A stretch of DNA of 64,000 nucleotides, taken from Endozoicomonas sp. NE40. GTDB lineage: Bacteria > Pseudomonadota > Gammaproteobacteria > Pseudomonadales > Endozoicomonadaceae. The stretch lies in NCBI RefSeq assembly GCF_040549045.1, contig NZ_JBEWTB010000002.1, positions 4,142,501 through 4,206,500 of the forward strand, in the 5' to 3' direction. Below the pieces are notes generated by a model that worked only from the letters and a program-made list of their open reading frames with translations, ran no database searches and had not been told where the DNA came from. Below, in pieces: positions 36,901 through 44,624 of the stretch. Positions within the stretch are counted from its first letter, which is position 1. Every line of letters starts with the position of its first letter. Made by a program: the position numbers and the translations under genes.

Positions 36901-37795
36901 CTTCCGCACGTTCTGAGTCGGTCAGCGACTGACTGGTGTCTTTCAGCTTCAGGCGCAGTTCCTGCAAACGGTATGCACACTGGCTTTTCAGGTATTCTCT
37001 GACGGGAGCTGGCTCTGCCAGCAGCATATACTTTGTCAGGTCTCCGGGAGAATGTACTTTGTTAGCATTACGATGTTGCAGCTCGTCAAAGCTCTGCTGC
37101 AGGCGATGAAAGGCGGCAGAGGCATCAGCAATGGCTTCCGTTTTCTGCAGATCGGACAGGATGGCAGTGCAAAGGCCTGAGAACCAGCCTTCGTTTTTAA
37201 AAGGCTTGAACAACGGTGTGGCTTTATGATGGTCCGGGTCCAGGAACTTCGCGTTCATTACCTGGCAGAAAGTGATTTTTTTGTTGTCTTTTTCCAGTTT
37301 TACCAGCAGGGCAAACAGCTCTTCGTACTGACCGGATGCCAGCAACTGGCTCATCAGGGCGATCTGTTGGTTTGCGTGCTCGCGATTGGCACTGCTCCAC
37401 CAGGTAGCGGCATCGGCTGTGAGTTCTTTCAGGCGCTGGGTGATCAGGGCTGAAACAAATTCAGGATGGTCTTCGCTTATCTGGCCCAGAATACCGTAAG
37501 GATGCAGAATTGCCGTTTCCTGACGCTCCAGACCGTTATTGTCATAGAGTGCCATCAGCTCATTCAGTTGTTCTTCCAGTCCCTGCTGGGATTGTGAAAT
37601 AACACGGGTGTTCAAGGTTTTCTGGCTGGCTGAGGAATGTTGCTTTAAAGATCTGGAAGCAGACCTGGGGGCAGAGTGATCAACCGTAGTGACCTGACTA
37701 GTGACCTGACTTTTTGTCGCTGAACCCGTATCGTCATAAGACCGACCGCTGGTGGTGCGGGCGTTTCGGGTCTGTGTGGATGTCAGGTTCATCAT
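33977..37795 (-). CDS. Very large hypothetical protein with hydrophobic segments and coiled coil; candidate effector or translocator
   Basis: 1272 aa; I do not recognise a family. AAGGAGG six to seven bases before ATG 37795 firmly sets the start. Residues 1-75 are Ser/Thr/Gln/Arg-rich and disordered, with no Sec signal, as in type III-secreted proteins. Residues 75-740 are mostly alpha-helical, charged and rich in Leu/Gln. Residues 745-800 (GTAAGICGTAAGLMGGLLTF and onward) and 890-940 (ELAVATSAIALTAALGATLY and onward) are Gly/Ala-rich hydrophobic segments that could enter membranes, reminiscent of translocator or colicin-like hairpins. Residues 960-1190 are helical with coiled-coil-like heptads. 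Convergent with the bHLH gene, divergent from pyrD. GC is similar to the core genome, unlike the bHLH gene. A secreted, membrane-interacting role is inference only. Confidence 0.8.
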   Translation of the reverse strand: MMNLTSTQTRNARTTSGRSYDDTGSATKSQVTSQVTTVDHSAPRSASRSLKQHSSASQKTLNTRVISQSQQGLEEQLNELMALYDNNGLERQETAILHPYGILGQISEDHPEFVSALITQRLKELTADAATWWSSANREHANQQIALMSQLLASGQYEELFALLVKLEKDNKKITFCQVMNAKFLDPDHHKATPLFKPFKNEGWFSGLCTAILSDLQKTEAIADASAAFHRLQQSFDELQHRNANKVHSPGDLTKYMLLAEPAPVREYLKSQCAYRLQELRLKLKDTSQSLTDSERAEVKALSSQLLQLGQTTNRKELQAFLADPANAELNKDLENALVDVYLQQLRHRIVNADYAAMNKAQLHKMVKESQRFKELMATYRTALVLSEEEQEALAAMDKAVENFERAEQLHRILDSEQHKPVGKRLFALKVPSVQRLMEKLANNASDTETRLYTTMESLFTAEADFHTNRSDANLMTLQKVRFDARRLQQEQAEFEIRARLKGQEGLVVLTSGDYDKDVETLKTIHSIRQQFTPVRPAGSHTEGVYRLARRVFWDKERPFPQILADLEQAKTLQKLGYSAEEEFLQLLKELPDLDGDSIKQAAANIAAPGSQLWKDWQAGKASFLQVLRLPGQSYRALEQEARSIITSALEVAERNPEQFRRLFGDVSLIMDQLQSLLGPDSVGLLTQLQNAARAHSMASCFAGDEAVNEEVDPNSDLAKHIKRFQLLCDMAAYTMHTTTALNFAKNVMTGTAAGICGTAAGLMGGLLTFGAAAPACAAIGTAVGTALTVGKAALQAGGTYAIREGISSLDGEQVRLLDKVVNHGPVFLTATSPYDAIATGLRHFGKGDSLPTAMARTVLGPVLTPFKNMYKAIKGIYHGEDGAWKKLGTELAVATSAIALTAALGATLYATGFAVILGSPVLGATLAALVFSHGFLQLLNRVRTLGSTVYNSIQHYQQAMFNSGNPMVKQIRAECEKEARTLVARMMDRDLYYQRIQEEKMKALYDAHWKRWSESHNAEALTHVQAVARQLQETEQSRKQLAAQIAESVKVLSVLEEGIKNAAEITRSDEKLQALKAELAKVGIEASRTNRAALALTLQTLKEEQLGIIERQCGTTAPGESEEAILDTLNEHYRTIILGSKIPDLLGLSARDERKAEKKAQKRVVKAAEATAVRHYEERARLMLTAGLTRAAETQLEADTELTEEAMKKPAVINAAVAEVRSQERLLKDTVEAQANRYECLFSKASELSGAAARGLLNRTSWAFAPSVMAF

Positions 37796-37997
37796 GGCGG
37801 GCCTCCTTGCATTGCCTTTTATGATCTCTGTGTAACTTGAGACCCGGCATTATTAAGGAAGTTCGCTAACTGGTCAGGCTGGCTGTCAGCCATGTCAGTA
37901 ACCCTGACAATGACAGTAGATTGAAGAATGATTCATAGAGTTTATGACTAAATTGCATAAAAAAAGTTCCAAATCTGGTGTTTGCATCAGAAAACCG

Positions 37998-38003
37998 TAT
38001 AAT
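37998..38003 (+). promoter_or_regulatory. Candidate -10 box of pyrD
   Basis: A perfect TATAAT at 37998-38003, 40 bp before the pyrD ATG. The -35 position (about 37975-37980, CTGGTG) is a poor match, so an activator or an extended element may be needed. The rest of 37796-38043 shows no gene. Confidence 0.5.
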
Positions 38004-38043
38004 TCAGCCGGTTTATCTTGACACTTTTTCTTCGGATTTCTGC

Positions 38044-39066
38044 ATGTACCAACTTGGCCGCAAATTACTGTTCTGTCTTTCAGCTGAAAACGCTCACGAT
38101 ATGGCTCTTGAGATGATTGCGGCTGGTCAACGTCTGGGTGTTACCGGATTGCTGGCACCGAACGTGCCTTCCCGTCCGCGTCAGGTGATGGGACTGACCT
38201 TTAACAACCCGGTCGGCCTGGCTGCGGGCATGGACAAAGATGCAGACTGCATCGACGGCATGGGCGCCCTGGGTTTTGGTCATGTTGAGCTGGGTACCGT
38301 TACTCCGCGTCCTCAGCCGGGTAACCCCAAACCTCGCGCTTTCCGCATCCCTGAGCGCAATGCGCTGGTCAACCGTATGGGTTTCAACAATAAGGGTGTG
38401 GATCATCTGGTTGAGAACGTACGCAAGTGCAACTACAAAGGCGTGATCGGCATCAATATCGGTAAAAACTTCGATACCCCGGTTGAAAACGCGAACAGTG
38501 ACTATCAGATCTGTCTGCGCAAGGTTTATGCCCATGCGGGTTACGTAGCTATAAACCTGTCCTCCCCGAACACGCCGGGACTGCGTAAACTGCAGTACGG
38601 CGATGCCCTGAAAAGCCTGCTGAATATGCTGAAAGAGGAACAGGCTGCCCTGACTGAACGTTATGGTCGTAAAGTACCCATTGCCATCAAAATTGCCCCG
38701 GATATGACCGAAGAAGAGATTGCCGGAATTGCTCAGGAACTGATGGCGTATGAGCTGGATGGTGTTATTGCCACCAACACCACCCTGTCCCGTGATGCTG
38801 TGCTGGGGCTGCCTAATGCCCGGGAGCAGGGCGGTTTGAGTGGTGCGCCATTGAGCGATCGTTCTACCGAAGTTATTCAGCTGCTCTCTTCCGAGCTGTC
38901 CGGCAGACTGCCGATCATCGGTGTGGGTGGTGTGATGGATGCCAGAACCGCAGCAGACAAGATTAAGGCAGGTGCAAGTCTGGTACAGCTGTACTCTGGA
39001 TTTATCTACAGAGGTCCGGCCCTGATTCGTGAAGCAGCGGAAGCGGTATACTCCTGCGATCGCTGA
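38044..39066 (+). CDS. pyrD: Dihydroorotate dehydrogenase (quinone), class 2
   Basis: Membrane-associated flavoenzyme of pyrimidine synthesis, oxidising dihydroorotate to orotate with quinone. ATG 38044 gives 340 aa, matching E. coli PyrD (336); the frame is open upstream to 37978 but MYQLGRKLLF is the family start. Key blocks: VGLAAGMDKD (FMN phosphate region), NRMGFNNKGVD, INLSSPNTPGLR with the catalytic Ser, IATNTT and IGVGGVMDA. The N-terminal helices that dock to the membrane are present. Followed by a strong bidirectional terminator; neighbours rmf and rlmL as in Pseudomonas. Confidence 0.97.
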   Translation: MYQLGRKLLFCLSAENAHDMALEMIAAGQRLGVTGLLAPNVPSRPRQVMGLTFNNPVGLAAGMDKDADCIDGMGALGFGHVELGTVTPRPQPGNPKPRAFRIPERNALVNRMGFNNKGVDHLVENVRKCNYKGVIGINIGKNFDTPVENANSDYQICLRKVYAHAGYVAINLSSPNTPGLRKLQYGDALKSLLNMLKEEQAALTERYGRKVPIAIKIAPDMTEEEIAGIAQELMAYELDGVIATNTTLSRDAVLGLPNAREQGGLSGAPLSDRSTEVIQLLSSELSGRLPIIGVGGVMDARTAADKIKAGASLVQLYSGFIYRGPALIREAAEAVYSCDR

Positions 39067-39100
39067 TCGCTCCTGTTGATAGCGGCGACAGGCAAAACAC

Positions 39101-39131
39101 AAGAAAGCCCCGGTTTTGCCGGGGCTTTCTT
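39101..39131. terminator. Bidirectional terminator between pyrD and rmf
   Basis: 12-bp perfect stem AGAAAGCCCCGG (39102-39113) and CCGGGGCTTTCT (39119-39130) with loop TTTTG. GC-rich core with A-rich left and T-rich right flanks, serving the convergent pyrD and rmf genes. Confidence 0.88.
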
Positions 39132-39163
39132 GTCCTGAAAGGCTATTTCTGAAGGGTTGTAAG

Positions 39164-39379
39164 TCAAAGATGGCTGGTGTCGGATAACCTGTGTACACCC
39201 GATACGCCAATCATGCCATCCCAGTTGTCGACACGACCTTCCCGCCAGCCAGTCAACCAGGCCTGACGAAGTTGTGGTTCCACGTGTGGGCAGATATCCT
39301 TGGAGCGGCCAGACACGCCTGTTTGATATCCCTTGGTATAGGCTCTGTCTGATTTATCCCTTTTTTGTCTTTTCATCAT
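39164..39379 (-). CDS. rmf: Ribosome modulation factor
   Basis: Small protein that dimerises 70S ribosomes into 100S particles in stationary phase. MKRQKRDKSDRAYTKGYQTG, then GRSKDICPH and WLTGWREGR match RMF clearly. GAGG nine bases upstream supports ATG 39379 (71 aa) or the adjacent ATG 39376; a longer in-frame start at 39421 lacks support. The C-terminus is about 15 residues longer than E. coli RMF (55 aa). Neighbours pyrD and rlmL agree with the Pseudomonas order. Confidence 0.93.
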   Translation of the reverse strand: MMKRQKRDKSDRAYTKGYQTGVSGRSKDICPHVEPQLRQAWLTGWREGRVDNWDGMIGVSGVHRLSDTSHL

Positions 39380-39810
39380 GTGGTACTGCCTCTTGCTGGT
39401 ACGTTTGTTGATTGCCTCCATGGCATCCCTTGATGCTCCCCGGTGTACAGCGTTCCGGCAGCTCCCCGAGTCGAAGCAACCCTTGAAGCTGTTGAAGGCT
39501 CCGGGGGCATGTCTTGCAGGGAAAGTCTACGGGTCAATTTCTATCGAATATTAATTGAACTGTCGAGAAATAAAATCTGATAAAAATAAAATTTTTTATA
39601 ACTATTTAGAATTTATGCGCTGTAAATCATAGTGCTGTAAATCGTAGCACTGTAAATCGTAGCGATATACATCGTGACGCTAAAAATCGTTAATTCTTCA
39701 GGAAAGTCCGCCGTCGTGCAGTCTTCCTGAGCAAACCGTCCATGAGAGCGCTCTGGCTGTGCTAAATAAAGTGCTTCTCAAAGTGTTCTCCAGAAGAATA
39801 GAGTTCAGAA
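39380..39810. other. AT-rich intergenic region between divergent rmf and rlmL
   Basis: About 430 bp without a gene; strongly AT-rich near 39540-39620 and containing a 15-bp tandem repeat (separate entry). It should hold the growth-phase-controlled rmf promoter and the rlmL promoter; I cannot assign boxes reliably. Confidence 0.5.
39619..39693. repeat. Five tandem 15-bp units upstream of rlmL
   Basis: Consensus GCTGTAAATCGTAGC: units at 39619-39633, 39634-39648, 39649-39663 are near-identical, and 39664-39678 and 39679-39693 are increasingly diverged (the ATCGT core persists). Regular 15-bp spacing may be an array of binding sites or a slippage product. Confidence 0.85.
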
Positions 39811-41994
39811 ATGAGTTCAATTGAATTTTTTGCCAGCTGTCCGAAAGGGCTGGAATACCTGCTGGCTCAGGAGCTGGAACAGCTCGGTGCGCAGACCGTG
39901 CAGGAAACGGTAGCCGGGGTCAGTTTCAGTGGTGGTCTGGAAGTCGCTTACCGTGGGTGCATGTGGTCCCGGCTGGCGAGCCGGATTCTGTTGCGGCTGG
40001 GTGAGATTAACAGTGCCACCAAAGAACAGCTCTACGATGGGGTAAAGTCTTTTGAGTGGGACGACCATCTGGACAGCAACAGCAGCTTCCGCATTGATTT
40101 TACGGGTTCAACGCCGGATATCAATCACACCCGCTTTGGCGCCCAGGTGGTGAAAGACGCCATTGTTGACCAGCTGCGCGATGAGCACGGCTGGCGCCCT
40201 TCGGTCAATGCCAGTAATCCGGACCTGCGGATCAATGTGCATGCCCGTGGTGAAAAAGCCTTTGTCTCTGTTGATCTTTCCGGACAGAGTCTGCATCAGC
40301 GTGGTTACCGGCTGGAAGCGGGTACTGCACCACTGAAAGAAAACCTGGCTGCTGCATTGCTGATTCGGGCTGGCTGGCAGGAGAAAATGAAAACAGGTGC
40401 CACTCTGGTTGACCCTATGTGTGGCTCTGGCACATTGCTGATCGAAGGTGCCATGATGATGGCGGACATTGCGCCCGGTCTGATGCGGGCGCGTTTTGGC
40501 TTTGACCGCTGGATGGGGCATGTGCCGAAAATCTGGATGAATATTCTGGAAGAAGCCCGTGAGCGCCGTAAGGTTGGGCTGGCGAATGTTCAGTCCAGTA
40601 TCATTGGTTTTGAAGGGTTGTCGTCGGTTGCTCATCGGGCAAAAGCGAACCTCGAACGCATGGGGCTGTCCCGGCTGGTCAGTGTTCGTCAGCAGGAACT
40701 GAAAGATTTGCAGCTGGATGCGGATCTGCCGACCGGTCTGGTGATCTGTAACCCGCCTTATGGTGAACGTATGGGGGACGAAGCGAGCCTGGTGTACCTG
40801 TACCAGCATCTGGGCGAGAAGCTGAAGCAGAATTGTCCGGGCTGGGAAGCCGCTATCTTTACCGGTACGCCAGCACTTGTCCGCAGTCTGGGTATGGGGC
40901 CGAAAAAAACGTACTCCCTGTTTAACGGTGCGCTGCCGTGTAAATTGTTCCTGTACGATATTCGTGAAAAGCAGGAGCAGCCGGTTTCTGCCAGTGCTGA
41001 ACAGAAATCTGCCTCTACTCCTTCCACCAACATCCCATCTGTCACTTTCCGTTCAGAAGGTGCCACGATGTTTGGCAACCGTTTGAAGAAAAACCTCCGA
41101 ACCATTGGCAAGTGGGCGCGCAAAAGTAAAATCCAGTGTTACCGTCTGTACGATGCGGATATGCCGGAATATGCGGTGGCTGTCGATGTTTATGGTGACT
41201 GGGTGCATGTGCAGGAATACGCCGCACCGGCTTCCATCAATGAAGAAAAGGCGAAAGAGCGTCTGCTGGAAGCGCTGGGCGTGATCCCTGAGATTCTGGA
41301 AATTCCCCGAGAACATGTGGTTTTCAAACAACGTAAACGTCAGTCCGGAACCAGCCAGTACAACCGCGTGGATGAGGTGGGTCAGATGATGGAAGTTGAA
41401 GAAGGCGGTTGTCGTCTTCTGGTCAACCTGCGCGACTACCTGGATACCGGGTTGTTTCTGGATCACCGCCAGATGCGGCTGCGTATTCAGAAGGAAGCGA
41501 AAGGTAAGAAATTCCTTAACTTGTTCTGTTATACGGCAACGGCAACGGTTCATGCAGCGGTGGGTGGAGCAAGTACCACCACCAGTGTCGACCTGTCCAA
41601 CACCTATCTGGACTGGGGTCGTAAAAATCTGGCGTTGAACGGTTTGAGCGAAGTGCGCCACCGCTTTGAGCGGGAAGATTGCCTGAAGTGGATTGAACGG
41701 GATAAAAACGATTATGACCTGATTTTTATCGACCCGCCCACTTTCTCAAACTCCAAGAAGTTCGAAGGCGTGTTTGATGTGCAGCGTGATCATGGTCATC
41801 TGATCAAACTGGCAATGCGTCGTTTGAATGAAGGCGGTACCCTGTACTTTTCCAACAACTTCCGTCGTTTCAAGCTGGATGAGAAGGTAGAGGCTGAGTT
41901 TGAGGTGAAAGAAATTTCCGGTCAGACCGTTGATAAGGATTTTCAGCGTCGCAGCAATATTCACCGCAGCTGGATGATTCGCCACAAGGCTTAA
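39811..41994 (+). CDS. rlmL: Bifunctional 23S rRNA methyltransferase RlmKL
   Basis: 727 aa; the N-terminal half (RlmL) makes m2G2445 and the C-terminal half (RlmK) m7G2069 of 23S rRNA. An N-terminal ferredoxin-like plus THUMP domain (about 1-155) is followed by a Rossmann methyltransferase with DPMCGSGTLLIEGA and NPPYGERMGDE, then a second with LFCYTATATVHAA and FIDPPTFSNSKK. Length compares with E. coli RlmKL (702). Between the two halves a short Ser/Thr/Pro linker (about 390-410) is visible. Confidence 0.96.
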   Translation: MSSIEFFASCPKGLEYLLAQELEQLGAQTVQETVAGVSFSGGLEVAYRGCMWSRLASRILLRLGEINSATKEQLYDGVKSFEWDDHLDSNSSFRIDFTGSTPDINHTRFGAQVVKDAIVDQLRDEHGWRPSVNASNPDLRINVHARGEKAFVSVDLSGQSLHQRGYRLEAGTAPLKENLAAALLIRAGWQEKMKTGATLVDPMCGSGTLLIEGAMMMADIAPGLMRARFGFDRWMGHVPKIWMNILEEARERRKVGLANVQSSIIGFEGLSSVAHRAKANLERMGLSRLVSVRQQELKDLQLDADLPTGLVICNPPYGERMGDEASLVYLYQHLGEKLKQNCPGWEAAIFTGTPALVRSLGMGPKKTYSLFNGALPCKLFLYDIREKQEQPVSASAEQKSASTPSTNIPSVTFRSEGATMFGNRLKKNLRTIGKWARKSKIQCYRLYDADMPEYAVAVDVYGDWVHVQEYAAPASINEEKAKERLLEALGVIPEILEIPREHVVFKQRKRQSGTSQYNRVDEVGQMMEVEEGGCRLLVNLRDYLDTGLFLDHRQMRLRIQKEAKGKKFLNLFCYTATATVHAAVGGASTTTSVDLSNTYLDWGRKNLALNGLSEVRHRFEREDCLKWIERDKNDYDLIFIDPPTFSNSKKFEGVFDVQRDHGHLIKLAMRRLNEGGTLYFSNNFRRFKLDEKVEAEFEVKEISGQTVDKDFQRRSNIHRSWMIRHKA

Positions 41995-42010
41995 TGCTTT
42001 TTTATACAAA

Positions 42011-42044
42011 TACCATCGTTCCTGTGAAGGCGGGAATGATGGTA
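42011..42044. terminator. Stem-loop after rlmL, REP-like
   Basis: TACCATCGTTCCTG (42011-42024) pairs with CGGGAATGATGGTA (42031-42044) with one or two G-U or mismatch positions, loop TGAAGG. Resembles dispersed palindromes built on TTCCCGCC...GGCGGGAA seen in many gammaproteobacteria; located directly after the rlmL stop. Confidence 0.6.
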
Positions 42045-42087
42045 CAAAGTTTACAGAGGCTTCTCTTTGACCTTCCAGCGGCAGAGC

Positions 42088-42226
42088 GGTTTATCTCGCG
42101 GAAAAAACCGCAGAAGTGGATGGTCGCCCTGATTTTGTGACATTGTTGCAGGGTCTGGAAGCTATTGGTAAGCCGGGGTCGTTAATCGATAGTGAAAAAG
42201 ACAGTCGTCGTCAGTAGGGGCAGAGT
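42088..42226 (+). pseudogene. CopA-type HMA-domain fragment, direct-repeat copy 1
   Basis: Reads in frame as a heavy-metal-associated domain tail (YLAEKTAEVDGRPDFVTLLQ and following EAIGKPGSLIDSEKDSRR, then TAG), matching the second half of a CopA-type N-terminal metal-binding domain. There is an in-frame TGA just upstream and no metal-binding CxxC half, so it is a remnant. About 85 percent identical in direct orientation to 43087-43227 on the other side of the YopT-like gene (estimated by eye). Confidence 0.75.
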
Positions 42227-42353
42227 GACCAGACGCAGTATCCCTGCCTGCTGAAATGCGGCCTTTTTGCTCTGGTTAGGTGATTAAATCATTGTTGGCT
42301 ATAATTTCCTGAAGTGATGGTTGCTCTCTCCAAAAAAAAGGGAGGCAATAATA

Positions 42354-42947
42354 GTGAAACTAGTTTTTAAGACAAGAAATAACCATTCAGTTTTTTCCTA
42401 TTGGAATAAACAGAGTGGGCATGCTGTTTTTAACAAAGCAGGTATTTGCACTGGTATGGTGGTGGTCTGGATAAAAAAGAGCATAGCTTCAGAAGGAAGA
42501 GGCTTAAAAGAATTTGGTGATACTGATATAAAAATAAGCTCAATTATCCAGGCGTCGTTCACATGGAAGCATCTGTTTCCTTCTAAAGGCTTGCCTTACC
42601 CTGATGGCATTCCTATTTTATTACAAAACCAAGAATTAATTTCTTTGCGTAGCACATTTGGACAAATGACGGTAGACCGCGAGCGTATTGCTGAATGGAT
42701 GTTAGAAAAGACTGGACATTTTATTTTAATGTTTTTTTCCAAAGATGGTGAAAACTCGTTGTACAACGGTCATTCAATAGGCTTTCGGAATGAAAATAGT
42801 GTGCTGGAACAGTTTGACCCCAATCTCGGGCTTTTCTGGTATGACAATATAGAACAATTTAAGAGCTATATAGCTGCTCGTCTTAGTGTTGTTTACTCAG
42901 GTCTTGATGGTAACTGGTATCTCCACAATGTAGGGTTGGATACGTGA
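42354..42947 (+). CDS. YopT/AvrPphB-like cysteine protease (peptidase C58-like), candidate effector
   Basis: The chosen start is GTG 42354 with GGAGG eight bases upstream (197 aa); the frame extends to a TTG at 42321. The catalytic triad pattern of C58 proteases is present: C32 in AGICTGMVVVWIKK (Cys at the start of a helix ending in Trp), H140 in NGHSIGFRN, and D155 in EQFDPNLGLFWY, where the FDPNxG motif is a strong family marker. YopT-type enzymes cleave prenylated Rho GTPases and AvrPphB cleaves host kinases; the substrate here is unknown. No Sec signal. The gene is AT-rich compared with rlmL and lol genes and is bracketed by direct repeats from a CopA-like gene, both signs of acquisition. 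Confidence 0.82.
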   Translation: MKLVFKTRNNHSVFSYWNKQSGHAVFNKAGICTGMVVVWIKKSIASEGRGLKEFGDTDIKISSIIQASFTWKHLFPSKGLPYPDGIPILLQNQELISLRSTFGQMTVDRERIAEWMLEKTGHFILMFFSKDGENSLYNGHSIGFRNENSVLEQFDPNLGLFWYDNIEQFKSYIAARLSVVYSGLDGNWYLHNVGLDT

Positions 42948-42994
42948 GTTTCCTTTTTGCAATAGTGGAGCCGGGTTGTCTGAGTCAGGAGACG

Positions 42995-43227
42995 ATGAGC
43001 CTGTCTGTACCGAATATGAATTGTGCAGGCTGTGTGGCAAAAGTCGAACAGACACTCAAATCTGTTAACTATGTTAAGGATGCCCGGGTTAATCTCGCGG
43101 AAAAAAGCCACAGGAGTGGATGGTCGCCCTGGTGTTGTGACATTGTTGCAGGCTCTGGAAGCTATTGGTTAGCCGGGGTCGTTAATCGATAGTGAAGAAG
43201 ACAGTCGTCGCCAGGTGGGGGAGGGTG
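42995..43227 (+). pseudogene. CopA-type HMA-domain fragment, frameshifted, direct-repeat copy 2
   Basis: Starts well (ATG 42995 with GGAG three bases upstream) as MSLSVPNMNCAGCVAKVEQT, a metal-binding domain with its CxxC (NMNCAGC). After VNLAEK a one-base insertion relative to copy 1 shifts the frame, and the correct frame then meets a TAG (IG*PGSL). The rest of a P-type ATPase is absent. The part from 43087 duplicates 42088-42226. Clearly a decayed copper-ATPase/chaperone fragment. Confidence 0.8.
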
Positions 43228-43299
43228 TCAAAAGCAGCGTTAATCTTTTCCGGGGGGATTTTTCCATAGGGCAAGAGTCGCCGCGTGCTATTTTCAGGT

Positions 43300-43305
43300 T
43301 ATAAT
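43300..43305 (+). promoter_or_regulatory. Candidate -10 box of the lol operon
   Basis: Perfect TATAAT at 43300-43305, 75 bp upstream of the Lol permease ATG. The expected -35 area (about 43277-43282, GTCGCC) is poor. Placed right after the copA remnant, so the operon has its own promoter. Confidence 0.45.
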
Positions 43306-43379
43306 AGCGCACTTCCTTACAATTAACATTTGGCTGGTCTTTGTTTGTGAATGACTGGTCATCACCGGACCCGGATTGA

Positions 43380-44624
43380 ATGTTCAGACCCTTACCCTTT
43401 TTCATTGGTTTGCGGTATACGCGAGCCAAGCGGCGAAATCATTTTATTTCCTTTATTTCGCTGATGTCGATGATCGGGCTGACGCTCGGTGTGTGTGTAC
43501 TGATTATCGTTATGTCGGTGATGAACGGCTTTGACCGGGAATTGCGCACCCGGATTCTGGGTATGGTTCCCCACGCTTCTATTACCGCGGTCAGTGGAGG
43601 CATGCCGGAGTGGCAGGAGGTGCTGGAACGGGCTGTTGAGTTCGACGGAGTGGAAGCCGCTGCGCCGTTTATTGACGGTCAGGGCATGCTGGCGAACGGG
43701 ACTTCTGTTCGTGGTGCCATGGTCTATGGCATTGAGCCTGAGTATGAGAAGCAGGTATCCATCATCAATGACCACATGGTTCAGGGGTCACTGGATGATC
43801 TGAAACCGGGGGAGTTCGGGATTGTTCTGGGTGAGCTGTCTGCCCAGTATCTCGGTGTGACACTTGGCGACAAAGTGACCATGGTGCTGCCGGAAGCCAA
43901 TGTAAATCTGGCGGGCGTGTTCCCAAGGATGCGACGCTTTACCGTGGTCGGGTTGTTCTCTGTGGGGGCTGATCTGGACGGCAGTCTTTCCTACATCAAT
44001 ATTCAGGATGCCGCTCGTTTTTTGCGGGTACCGGAAGGTGTGGAAGGTATTCGCCTGAAAATGCACGATCTGTTCCGGGCTCCGGCTATCGCCTGGGATC
44101 TGGCGATGACGCTGCCCGGGCGTTATTTTGTGCAGGACTGGACCCGCACCCAGGGACGTTTGTTTCAGGCCATCCAGATGGAAAAAACCATGGTCGGTTT
44201 ACTGCTGACTCTGATTGTTGCCGTGGCCGCGTTTAATATTGTTTCTACTCTGATCATGGTGGTGACCGATAAGCAGTCTGATATCGCTATCCTGCGAACA
44301 CTGGGGGCCAGCCCTAGAACCATTATGGGCATCTTTATGGTACAGGGTTCTCTGATCGGCATCATTGGTACGGTGCTGGGTGTGGTGCTGGGCGTGATTG
44401 CTGCCTTGAATGTGGCCGATATTGTGGCAACTATTGAACGGGTGCTGAGTATTCGCTTCCTGAGTCCTGATGTCTATTTTATTTCCTATCTCCCTTCTGA
44501 ACTTAAATGGCAGGATGTTGCTGTGATCAGTGTGGCGGGTCTGTTGATGAGTTTTCTGGCAACTCTGTACCCGGCCTGGCGTGCTTCCAAAACTCAACCG
44601 GCGGAGGCGTTGCGCTATGACTGA
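43380..44624 (+). CDS. lolC: Lipoprotein-releasing ABC permease (LolC/LolE/LolF type)
   Basis: 414-aa inner-membrane permease that extracts outer-membrane lipoproteins and hands them to LolA. N-terminal FFIGLRYTRAKRRNHFISFI precedes TM1 (LMSMIGLTLGVCVLIIVMSV), a periplasmic domain of about 200 residues and three C-terminal TM helices, the last followed by LATLYPAWRASKTQPAEALRYD, typical of LolC/E. The next gene is lolD with an eight-base overlap, but no second permease follows, so this may be a LolF-type permease forming a homodimer (inference). Confidence 0.93.
   Translation: MFRPLPFFIGLRYTRAKRRNHFISFISLMSMIGLTLGVCVLIIVMSVMNGFDRELRTRILGMVPHASITAVSGGMPEWQEVLERAVEFDGVEAAAPFIDGQGMLANGTSVRGAMVYGIEPEYEKQVSIINDHMVQGSLDDLKPGEFGIVLGELSAQYLGVTLGDKVTMVLPEANVNLAGVFPRMRRFTVVGLFSVGADLDGSLSYINIQDAARFLRVPEGVEGIRLKMHDLFRAPAIAWDLAMTLPGRYFVQDWTRTQGRLFQAIQMEKTMVGLLLTLIVAVAAFNIVSTLIMVVTDKQSDIAILRTLGASPRTIMGIFMVQGSLIGIIGTVLGVVLGVIAALNVADIVATIERVLSIRFLSPDVYFISYLPSELKWQDVAVISVAGLLMSFLATLYPAWRASKTQPAEALRYD

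Noticed and set aside
38080..39210. 376-codon minus-strand frame across pyrD
   Set aside because: pyrD is strongly conserved on the plus strand and the frame also crosses the pyrD/rmf terminator.
39619..39693. CRISPR array
   Set aside because: The units are contiguous 15-bp repeats with no spacers and no cas genes nearby.
42944..43192. A real small copper chaperone gene
   Set aside because: The CxxC half is good but the frame shifts inside the HMA domain and the correct frame has a stop; it is better read as a remnant.
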